DNA of 64,000 nucleotides. Source: CAJCIS01 sp965276755. Its GTDB lineage: Bacteria; Pseudomonadota; Alphaproteobacteria; Acetobacterales; Acetobacteraceae. The notes beneath the pieces are model-generated. The model did no database searches. It had not been told where the DNA came from and saw nothing but the letters and a program-made list of their open reading frames with translations. Location of the stretch: the NCBI GenBank assembly GCA_965276755.1, contig OZ255625.1, positions 3,038,001 through 3,102,000 on the forward strand, in the 5' to 3' direction. The first letter of the stretch is position 1. The number at the start of each line of letters is the position of its first letter. This document shows positions 1 to 7,168 of this stretch, in pieces. The position numbers were made by a program, and so were the translations under genes.

Positions 1-344
1 GCCTGTATGCGCGCGGCACCGTGCGCGCCATCGGTCAGCATGGGCATCTGCCAGCCGAGCCAGGAGCGCGCATCCACGCCCAAACCCTGCAGCGCAATGG
101 CCAGCAGACCCGCGGTCACTTGCTCGCCGGTGGCCACCACCGCGTCATACTCGCGCGCATCGTGCATCGGGCTCAGCGCCTGGCACCACGCCACGAGCTG
201 GTTGGTTGTGCCCGCCATGGCGGACACCACAACGGCCACCTGATCCCCGCCCTCGATCTGGGCGCGGACACGGGTGGCCACGTTGCGGATGCGGTCGAGG
301 TCGGCGACCGACGTGCCGCCGAATTTCATGACGATGCGTGGCAT
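1..344 (-). CDS. lysC: Aspartate kinase, N-terminal part (cut by window edge)
   Basis: The minus strand from ATG at 344 reads MPRIVMKFGGTSVAD, the ATP-binding KFGGTS motif that opens aspartate kinases. It continues with VVVSAMAGTTNQL and ATGEQVTAGLLA, both typical of the family. The enzyme phosphorylates aspartate, the first step towards lysine, diaminopimelate, threonine and methionine. About 114 codons are visible; the C-terminal catalytic part and ACT domains lie off the left edge. It is divergent from ubiG, with a palindromic repeat filling the space between. Family assignment is secure; isoform and regulation cannot be judged from this fragment. Confidence 0.93.
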   Translation of the reverse strand, partial: MPRIVMKFGGTSVADLDRIRNVATRVRAQIEGGDQVAVVVSAMAGTTNQLVAWCQALSPMHDAREYDAVVATGEQVTAGLLAIALQGLGVDARSWLGWQMPMLTDGAHGAARIQ

Positions 345-378
345 TTGCGGGCGTGGTCTAACGGCGGGTGTGCGCTGG

Positions 379-563
379 GGCAAGGAAGGCCAGGGGCTCT
401 GCCCCTGGACCCCGCTGGGGCCTGAGGCCCCAGACCCCCATTTGTTTGGAAGAGGAGGGGCCGCGTGTGGCCCCTCCTCTTCCAAACAAATAGGTTCTAA
501 GGACTTGTCCTTAGCGAGGTCCAGGGGCAGAGCCCCTGGCCTTGCCTTCCTAGGGGCAAGCCC
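379..563. repeat. Dispersed palindromic repeat (CCAGGGGC family), copy 1
   Basis: A large imperfect palindrome fills the lysC-ubiG spacer. Its outer arms are GGCCAGGGGCTCTGCCCC and the inverse near 527-545. Inner arms centred near 460 contain AGAGGAGGGGCC and its inverse, and the motif TCTAAGGACTTGTCCTTAG lies near 494-514. The same outer arms recur at 4713-4860, and in part at 47623-47671 and 51730-51802. The element lies between divergent genes, so it could fold into a strong RNA or cruciform structure. The right arm ends directly against the ubiG start codon. Function unknown. Confidence 0.85.
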
Positions 564-1247
564 ATGCCATCAGCCACCACCAGCGAAATTGCCAAGTTCG
601 GCCGCCTGGCGGCTTCGTGGTGGGACCCGGCCGGGCCGATGCGGCCGCTGCATGCGATGAATCCGCTGCGCGTGGACTGGATCGGTGAGCGTGTGCCGGC
701 TGGGGCGCGGCTGCTGGATTTGGGGTGTGGCGCGGGGATTGCGGCGGAGGCTTTCGCGCGGCGCGGGTTTGACGTGCTGGGGGTGGATGCCTCGGCCGAG
801 GCTATTGCGGCGGGGGAGGCGCATGCGGCCGGGCGGGGGCTGACGCTGGCTTATCGCTGCGGGGCGGGCGAGGATTTGGTTGCCGAGGGTTTGGTATTTG
901 ATGCCGTTTGCGCGCTGGAGGTGATCGAGCACGTGGAGGACCAGGCGGCGTTCATGGCGCTGCTGGCCGCACTGGTGCGGCCTGGGGGGATGGTGTTCGT
1001 CTCCACGCTGAACAGGACGGTGCGGTCTTTGGCGATTGCCAAGGTGGGGGCGGAGTATATTGCGCGCGTGCTGCCGGCGGGGACGCATGATTGGCGGCGG
1101 TTCGTGCCGCCGGAGGCGCTGGCAGGGTGGGCGCGGGCGGCGGGGTTGGTGGTGACGGATATCACGGGAATGGCATTGGCGTCGGGCGGGTGGGTTGCCA
1201 CGCGGGATGTGGGGGTGAATTATTTGGCGGCGATGGTGAGGGTTTGA
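564..1247 (+). CDS. ubiG: Ubiquinone biosynthesis O-methyltransferase UbiG
   Basis: This 227-residue class I SAM-dependent methyltransferase carries the SAM-binding motif LLDLGCGAGIAAE near residue 50. It also has the UbiG signatures ASWWDPAGPMRPLHAMNP near the N-terminus and FVSTLNRT in the middle. UbiG catalyses both O-methylations of ubiquinone synthesis in the cytoplasm or at the inner membrane. Length fits the family (about 230-250). The start ATG lies just after the right arm of a palindromic repeat, so the leader is made of repeat DNA. Assignment rests on the motif set; other methyltransferases lack the WW-P-RPLH stretch. Confidence 0.92.
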   Translation: MPSATTSEIAKFGRLAASWWDPAGPMRPLHAMNPLRVDWIGERVPAGARLLDLGCGAGIAAEAFARRGFDVLGVDASAEAIAAGEAHAAGRGLTLAYRCGAGEDLVAEGLVFDAVCALEVIEHVEDQAAFMALLAALVRPGGMVFVSTLNRTVRSLAIAKVGAEYIARVLPAGTHDWRRFVPPEALAGWARAAGLVVTDITGMALASGGWVATRDVGVNYLAAMVRV

Positions 1248-1328
1248 GAGGGCGGATTGTGAACGGGGCTTCTTTCCTACCTCGCTGTAGGCTATTTTGT
1301 CCTCAATAAGAAGTTTGGTGCCGATTAG

Positions 1329-1586
1329 GTGATCCTTTTCGACAAGGTGCGCGAGAACGCGGAAGGCTTGCGTCGCATGGGCGAGCGCGCGCTCGACGAA
1401 GCCGGCCGCGCCGGTGTTCCTGCCTACTACATGGATCCAGCCTACGGCGAGGACATCATCCGCGAGTTCCCGACGGACGTCGCGAACGCATCCACGGTGG
1501 ACAAAATGGCACCGTCAGCTCCATCGAACCCCGGAAATGACGCGCCGCGGCCGTATCCCAAACTCGCGCAGCCTGGCCGCGCCTGA
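1329..1586 (+). CDS. Small hypothetical protein
   Basis: This 85-codon frame starts with GTG and encodes an N-terminal helical stretch (RENAEGLRRMGERALDEAG) followed by GVPAYYMDPAYGEDIIREFP. I associate that pattern with small conserved proteins of unknown function in alphaproteobacteria, from memory only. The last 30 residues are low in complexity and may not be native. It opens the accessory stretch that ends at 2723. No good ribosome binding site is visible. It may be a truncated remnant. Confidence 0.4.
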   Translation: MILFDKVRENAEGLRRMGERALDEAGRAGVPAYYMDPAYGEDIIREFPTDVANASTVDKMAPSAPSNPGNDAPRPYPKLAQPGRA

Positions 1587-1718
1587 ACTCATGCCGGGCG
1601 CTATTGGTACCGCTACGCCACTACCAAGTAGCCGGTCATTCTGAGCGTATTTTACGAAGCAGTAGATATTCCGCGCCGTGCTTGAGTGCCTGCGGCAAAC
1701 GTCGGAGCTAAGGTGGCG

Positions 1719-2723
1719 ATGGAAGACACTAGAGACGCTAGAACTCACGCTGCGCAGAACTGGTACGGCTACGGTCGGTGGGATGCACCGTATTGGTTTG
1801 TAGGTATGGAGCCAGGCGGTCAGGACGAACCAATTTGGTATGAAACTTGGATGGGCTTGGGAAGCAGCGAACTCAGTGACTGTCGCGCACACCACATTGG
1901 ATCAAAATATTTCAAGTGGCACGGTAGTACTCGTCCGCCGACCCAATCGACGTGGCGGCGACTGATTGCCTTGTTGCTTAGCTACGAGGGTTTGCCAACG
2001 GACTTAAGTTCGGTGAGCAACTATCAGCGTGATCAATGGGGGTCAGTGACCGGGAGTACTGCCCTCCCCGAAGTGTCTGCGATTCGGGCGCAAAGCCAAG
2101 CGGCTGCGGTAGATCGTCTCTTTCATCGAGAGCACCGCATTAATGTAATTAATGCTCGATTCAATGCCAACAAACCGACATTTGCCGTGTTTTATGGCGT
2201 TCAATACCGATTGATATATGAACAGATCATTGGTAACCGTTTTGATAGCGACGGCTTTGCATGGTCGGGCACAACCCTCTGTGTTTTGGTTCATCATCCA
2301 GCCGGACGGAGTATTCCGGCTGAAATGAGGGCTGCAGCCTGGTGGACAAACAAGGGTCGCGAGATGCGGGTTAAAGTAGATCGCCAAAGCCCGTGTGTTT
2401 CCGCTCAGCTGAATAGAGGGTATGCCCCGATTGCCCCCAGCGTAACAGCATCGTTGCCACCGGATACAATTAAAGATCTGGGCATGGTCAAAAATAGGAA
2501 CAAAGCCGTGCTACATCAGAGCTGTACGATCCGTCTTCTCGTGGAAGGAAATCCGAAGCTGGTTCGGAGCAAGAGCTACCGCCGCTTCGATTGCTACTCG
2601 GATGGTATGACATTCGTAGAATATGAGTGTGAAGTTCGGCGTCTTTACGGTGATGTTGAGAGCCGAAAATGCAGTCAAGACCTGAAGTGGGACACAGAGC
2701 ATAAATTTATCAGACTTGAATAG
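1719..2723 (+). CDS. Hypothetical protein, lower GC, possible uracil-DNA-glycosylase-like fold
   Basis: This 334-residue protein starts at ATG 1719, preceded by GGAGCTAAGG at a good distance; an in-frame GTG at 1686 lacks a comparable site. The N-terminus contains NWYGYGRWDAPYWFVGMEPGG, and the FVGMEPG stretch resembles the first active-site motif of the uracil-DNA glycosylase superfamily (FVGEAPG-like). That is a resemblance only. The remainder, with YYGVQYRLIYEQI-like and WSGTTLCVLVHHP segments, is not recognised. Base composition is visibly more AT-rich than the flanking genes, suggesting horizontal acquisition. Its 3' end overlaps the tail of the opposite-strand GFA-family frame, consistent with the foreign segment having cut that gene. 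Confidence 0.7.
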   Translation: MEDTRDARTHAAQNWYGYGRWDAPYWFVGMEPGGQDEPIWYETWMGLGSSELSDCRAHHIGSKYFKWHGSTRPPTQSTWRRLIALLLSYEGLPTDLSSVSNYQRDQWGSVTGSTALPEVSAIRAQSQAAAVDRLFHREHRINVINARFNANKPTFAVFYGVQYRLIYEQIIGNRFDSDGFAWSGTTLCVLVHHPAGRSIPAEMRAAAWWTNKGREMRVKVDRQSPCVSAQLNRGYAPIAPSVTASLPPDTIKDLGMVKNRNKAVLHQSCTIRLLVEGNPKLVRSKSYRRFDCYSDGMTFVEYECEVRRLYGDVESRKCSQDLKWDTEHKFIRLE

Positions 2724-3077
2724 GCGAAGTGGCGCCTCTCGCGTCCAAATCAGCACCTCCGGCCGAAACCCCTCCCGCTCATCCAGCGCCCCCGCCCGCA
2801 CCACCACCAAATCGCGCCGAGCCTCCGACGCACTCAGCACCGCCGTCCCGCACACCGGGCAAAACCGCCGATGCATGACGTTGCCGCTATCGGCCACGCT
2901 GACATAATCCACCAGCTCGCCGGTCACAGTCACATCGGCCGCCGCAAAGATCACGTTCACCGTCCCGCTCCCGGCGCCCAGATATTGGCACACCCGGCAC
3001 CAGCAAGTCCGCACCGCCCGAGGCTCGCCGGCCACCTCGATCCGCACCGCCCCGCACAAACACCGCCCGGTCCGCAT
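2511..3077 (-). pseudogene. GFA/CENP-V family protein with replaced C-terminus
   Basis: The first roughly 120 residues are a clear glutathione-dependent formaldehyde-activating (GFA) domain. Zinc-binding cysteines appear in CLCGAV, CWCRVCQ and FCPVCGTAVLS, and the domain continues to EVLIWTREAP. After that point (near 2735) the frame runs into the antisense of the foreign gene ending at 2723, adding about 70 unrelated residues before a stop at 2511. The native end has been lost, so this is probably a 3'-truncated gene that may still encode the zinc domain. It starts 4 bases after the lpxA stop and was probably the last gene of the envelope operon. Substrate unknown. Confidence 0.7.
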
Positions 3078-3081
3078 CGCA

Positions 3082-3942
3082 CTACTCGACCTCGTCAGCC
3101 ACGGCCCGCCCCGTGTGCCGGATCAGTCCCCGCCGGCTCGGCGCCTCCACGAACGCCAGCATCTCGGCCACGAACGGATCAGCGCTCATCTGCCGCGCCC
3201 GCTCAACCCGATCCGCAAACACCCCATTCCCCTCCACGAACAGCGTGCGAAACGCCGCCCGCACCCGGTGCAGCCCCGCCCGATCCACCCCGCGCCGCCG
3301 AAGCCCGACCACATTCAACCCGCTCAGATGCGCGCGATTGCCCAGAACGGTCGTGAACGGCACCACGTCCGCCTCCACGCCCGAAACCCCGCCCACCATC
3401 GCCCCGCGCCCGATGCGCACAAACTGGTGCAGTGCCGAGGACCCGCCGATCACCGCGTGATCGCCGATACAAACGTGCCCGCCCATCACCACGTTATTGG
3501 CCACGATCACGCAATCGCCCAGCGCGCAATCATGGGCCACGTGCACCACCGCCATCAGCAGGCAATCCGCGCCTACGCGCGTGACACCCGAGCCAGTCAC
3601 CGTGCCGCGATGAATGGTGCAATGCTCGCGCAATTGCGTGCGTGGCCCGATCACCGTCTGCGTCGGCTCGCCGCGGTATTTCAGATCCTGCGGCGCCATC
3701 CCCACGGTGCAGAACGGATAGACCACGCACCCCGCGCCCACCGTAGTGTGCCCCTCGACCACCACGTGGCTGATCAGCCGCACGCCCTCTTCCAGCACAA
3801 CGTCCGGCCCGACCGAGCACCACGGCCCAACCAGCACGCCCGCCCCGATCTGCGCGCCAGGTGCCACGATGGCGGTCGGATGAATGCCCCCGCCCACGGT
3901 CACGATCTTGTCCAGAAGCAGGGCGGCTTGGTCCATCGGCAA
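3082..3942 (-). CDS. lpxA: Acyl-ACP--UDP-N-acetylglucosamine O-acyltransferase
   Basis: The 286-residue protein shows left-handed beta-helix hexapeptide repeats from about residue 20 (IHPTAIVAPGAQIGAGVLVG). It also carries the LpxA signature GMAPQDLKYRGEPT and the catalytic-region HVAHDCALGD with the conserved histidine. The C-terminal helical domain follows from about residue 195. LpxA adds 3-hydroxyacyl chains to UDP-GlcNAc, the first step of lipid A synthesis in the cytoplasm. It follows fabZ, which supplies or competes for the same hydroxyacyl-ACP pool. A second in-frame ATG two codons in is an alternative start. Confidence 0.96.
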   Translation of the reverse strand: MPMDQAALLLDKIVTVGGGIHPTAIVAPGAQIGAGVLVGPWCSVGPDVVLEEGVRLISHVVVEGHTTVGAGCVVYPFCTVGMAPQDLKYRGEPTQTVIGPRTQLREHCTIHRGTVTGSGVTRVGADCLLMAVVHVAHDCALGDCVIVANNVVMGGHVCIGDHAVIGGSSALHQFVRIGRGAMVGGVSGVEADVVPFTTVLGNRAHLSGLNVVGLRRRGVDRAGLHRVRAAFRTLFVEGNGVFADRVERARQMSADPFVAEMLAFVEAPSRRGLIRHTGRAVADEVE

Positions 3943-4057
3943 GTCTCGACTCCAACGCGCAAATGCGTGCGCAGCCAGACGCTAGGGCGGCCGAGCGCGG
4001 TCGCCAACACAAGCGATCTTTCCAAACGTTACCGCCCCGAACGCGCCCGGCTGACCA

Positions 4058-4585
<528 letters not shown>

Positions 4586-4712
4586 TTTTAAAATCGGGCG
4601 TCAGGCACCCCTAGAAGGCCATGGGTCCCATATGGTTTGCCGCTTGTGAAAGGATAGAACCGCCGGTGCAACCCCCTGCGTCGCCTACAGGATTTATCCA
4701 AGCCGCTTAAGC

Positions 4713-4860
4713 AAGGCCAGGGGCTCTGCCCCTGGAACCCCGCTGGAGGCGGTGCCTCCAGACCTCCATCATATTGTAACCGATGATAAAGGTTCTAAGG
4801 ACTTGTCCTTAGCGGGGTCCCCTCTTTCAAGGGTTGGGGGCAGAGCCCCTGGTCTTCTTG
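4713..4860. repeat. Dispersed palindromic repeat (CCAGGGGC family), copy 2
   Basis: The spacer between lpxD and fabZ (4586-4863) holds a second copy of the repeat seen at 379-563. It has the arm GGCCAGGGGCTCTGCCCC, a central TCTAAGGACTTGTCCTTAGC and the closing arm GGGGCAGAGCCCCTGG, which ends 3 bases before the lpxD stop codon. The middle differs from copy 1, so arms are conserved while loops vary. It lies inside the operon, so the transcript would carry the hairpin. Confidence 0.85.
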
Positions 4861-4863
4861 TGC

Positions 4864-5895
4864 TCACGCGCCCGTGGTGCCCGGCCTGCGCGCCAGGCGC
4901 CGCAGGGTGGCCACGTTGCGGAAGAACTCGCGCACCGGCATGGCCGGGCTGCCGATCACCTCCGCACCTGCCTCGACGTCGGACATGATGCCCGCCTGCG
5001 CGCCGATGCGCGCGCGATCGCCGATTTTCAGATGCCCGGTCAGACCGGCCTGGGCCGCGATCTGCACGAAATCCCCGACCACCGTGCTGCCCGAAATACC
5101 CGATTGCGCCGCCATGACGCAGCACCGGCCCAACTGCACGCCGTGGGCAATCATCACCAGGTTGTCGATCCGCGTACCCGCCCCGATCACCGTGTCCGTG
5201 GCCGCACCGCGATCCACCGTCGAATTGGCGCCGATCTCGACATCATCCTCCAGGATCACGCGGCCCAGTTGCGGCACGGTCACGAAGCCGGACGCGGTCA
5301 TGGCAAAGCCGAACCCGTCCTGCCCGATGCGCGCGCCGGGATAAATATACACCCGCGCGCCAAGGATCGCGTGGCTGATGCTGGCCATAGGCCCCACCCG
5401 GCAGCCCGCACCTAGTACCACGCCGGCGCCGATCACTGCCCCCGCGCCGATGCGGCACTCGGGCCCGATCTCCGCACGCTCGCCGATCACCACCAGCGGA
5501 CCGATCTCGGCCGAGCCATCCACCTGTGCGGTCGCATCGATCACCGCGGAGGCATGCACGCCCGGGGTGGGCGGCGGCGGCGGATGGAAAAGGGCGGCGA
5601 CATGCGCCCAGCCGACCTGCGGGTCAGCCACCACCAGGGCCACGGTGCCGGCGGGCACACGCTGCGCATACTCGGGCGAGACGAGCACAGCGCCCGCGCC
5701 GGTCTGGGCCAGCACGGGCAGGTATTTGCGATTGTGCAGGAAGCTGATGTCGGTCGGGCCGGCTGCCTGCAATGGCGCCGTGCCACTGAGCATGGTGTCG
5801 GGCGGGCCGTCCAGCTTGGCGCCGGCAGCGCGGGCGACTTCCGCGAGCGAAAAGGGGCCGGCGCGATGGAAGAAGCGGTCGTCGCCTAAAGGCAT
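4864..5895 (-). CDS. lpxD: UDP-3-O-acylglucosamine N-acyltransferase
   Basis: The 343-residue protein has the N-terminal LpxD domain (FHRAGPFSLAEVARAAGA; ADPQVGWAHVAALF) followed by a long hexapeptide-repeat beta helix. It includes the family stretch YIYPGARIGQDGFGFA and the catalytic histidine segment IAHGVQLGRCCVMAAQSGISGS. LpxD adds the second hydroxyacyl chain in lipid A synthesis, using acyl-ACP. Length matches the family. A T/A-rich inverted repeat separates it from ompH, and a CCAGGGGC palindrome lies just after its stop. Confidence 0.96.
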   Translation of the reverse strand: MPLGDDRFFHRAGPFSLAEVARAAGAKLDGPPDTMLSGTAPLQAAGPTDISFLHNRKYLPVLAQTGAGAVLVSPEYAQRVPAGTVALVVADPQVGWAHVAALFHPPPPPTPGVHASAVIDATAQVDGSAEIGPLVVIGERAEIGPECRIGAGAVIGAGVVLGAGCRVGPMASISHAILGARVYIYPGARIGQDGFGFAMTASGFVTVPQLGRVILEDDVEIGANSTVDRGAATDTVIGAGTRIDNLVMIAHGVQLGRCCVMAAQSGISGSTVVGDFVQIAAQAGLTGHLKIGDRARIGAQAGIMSDVEAGAEVIGSPAMPVREFFRNVATLRRLARRPGTTGA

Positions 5896-5908
5896 TGGCG
5901 CACCTGAG

Positions 5909-6013
5909 GAAGAAAGGAAGCTGTTCTTTTTTGAAAAAAAGAACCAAAAAACTTTTGTCTATTAGTAAAAGTTTTTTGGTCCTTTTTTTCAAAAAAGGAC
6001 TGCTTTCTTTCTT
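5909..6013. repeat. T/A-rich long inverted repeat between ompH and lpxD
   Basis: Two arms of about 48 bases face each other around TATTA near 5966. The left arm reads AAGAAAGGAAGC, then TTCTTTTTTGAAAAAAAGAA and CAAAAAACTTTTG. The right arm is its near-perfect inverse, closing with GCTTTCTTTCTT. Single-arm relatives occur at 44386-44424, 60005-60056 and 63749-63800. The hairpin plus T-runs could act as a bidirectional terminator or attenuator inside the envelope operon; this is inference. Confidence 0.85.
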
Positions 6014-7168
6014 CTACTTCGCCGCCACATTACTCCCCCAATCCTTGGGCAAATTCGCCGGATCAACATCGCCGGGCGGTATCTGCACCGTGGGCAGCGC
6101 ACGGTTGAGCTGCGTGGCAACCGCGTCCGTAATATCGAATTCCTGCACGTTCAGCGCTACCTGGCTGCGATGCAGCACCAAATTCATGCCGCGGCTTTCC
6201 GACACCTGGCGAATGATGCCGATCAGCGTGCGCTCGATCTGGCCAAGCGCGACCTGTGCCGCCTCCTGGATGATGCGCTGACGCTCCTGCAGATTGTGGC
6301 GGTCGGCATTGACGCGGTCCTGCAACGAGCGTTCGCGTGACAGAAGCGCATCGCGGCTGAGCTTGGGCGCGTCGGCGCGCAAGCCGTTCTCCAATTCGCG
6401 CCAATTGGTCTGCGCGCGCTGGACCGCAGCCTGCAATTCCTGCTTGCGCGCGCCGATCACCTTGTCCACCGCCTGTGCCGCGCTGGACATGCGCATCACG
6501 TCAGGCACGCCGAGCACGCCGACAAAGGCCACAGGAGGGCTGGCGCCACCGGCCAGCAGCTTGGCCGTACCCGGCATGACCACGGAGAAATCGGAGATCA
6601 GGTTGGCCGCACCGGTGTGGGTGCGGGCCGCGGTCATCTTCAGAGTGCCGGCGCCGGCATTCTCGAACGAAATGGCCGTTCCCGCGGTGGCATTTTCGGC
6701 AGTCGTTGCGAGCTGGAGCGTGTTCAGTGCGGTGCCGTGAATGGCGTAATAGGTGGTATCGGCGGTCAGTGGCGCCGGCAGCGCGGCACCCACGCCACTG
6801 GCGGATATCTTGACGGCATCGCCGGTGCCGATCGACGAATAAAAGCCCGAAATGATATCGGGTAGCGGCGGAGCCGGCGGCTGCGGCAGATTGGCCGCCT
6901 TTTGTTGCAGCTCGGCGTCGCTCACCTGATCCTGCTGGTCGGGCTCGGGCGAAGGTGCGGCCATGGGCAAGGGTGAAGCGGCAACAGGGGCAGGTGCCGT
7001 GCGGGCACGCCGTCCATGGCTGGACGAGGGGGCGGCTGCGGCCGGCGCCTGGCCTTGGCTGGGCACGAACCAGCCAGGGGATTGCGCCGCCGCCGGCGCG
7101 CCAGGTGGCAGCAGCAAGGCAAGCGCGGCACTCAGCAGAAGGGGCAGGGCAAAGCGTGTGGGTATCAC
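6014..7168 (-). CDS. skp: OmpH/Skp-family periplasmic chaperone with extra central domain
   Basis: The start is GTG at 7168, overlapping the bamA TGA as GTGA, which gives 384 residues. Residues 1-28 are a signal peptide (LPLLLSAALALLLPPGAPAAAQ) and 30-105 are Pro/Ala-rich. Residues about 110-182 form a Thr/Ala/Gly-rich beta-type module (GDAVKISASG, TADTTYYAIHG, AGTAISFEN). Residues about 215-362 match OmpH/Skp, with VGVLGVPDVMRMSSAAQAV, a long coiled coil and LVLHRSQVALN. Skp chaperones outer-membrane proteins to the Bam complex, fitting the bamA neighbour. Ordinary Skp is about 160-200 residues, so the central module and proline-rich linker are unusual. Confidence 0.88.
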   Translation of the reverse strand: MIPTRFALPLLLSAALALLLPPGAPAAAQSPGWFVPSQGQAPAAAAPSSSHGRRARTAPAPVAASPLPMAAPSPEPDQQDQVSDAELQQKAANLPQPPAPPLPDIISGFYSSIGTGDAVKISASGVGAALPAPLTADTTYYAIHGTALNTLQLATTAENATAGTAISFENAGAGTLKMTAARTHTGAANLISDFSVVMPGTAKLLAGGASPPVAFVGVLGVPDVMRMSSAAQAVDKVIGARKQELQAAVQRAQTNWRELENGLRADAPKLSRDALLSRERSLQDRVNADRHNLQERQRIIQEAAQVALGQIERTLIGIIRQVSESRGMNLVLHRSQVALNVQEFDITDAVATQLNRALPTVQIPPGDVDPANLPKDWGSNVAAK

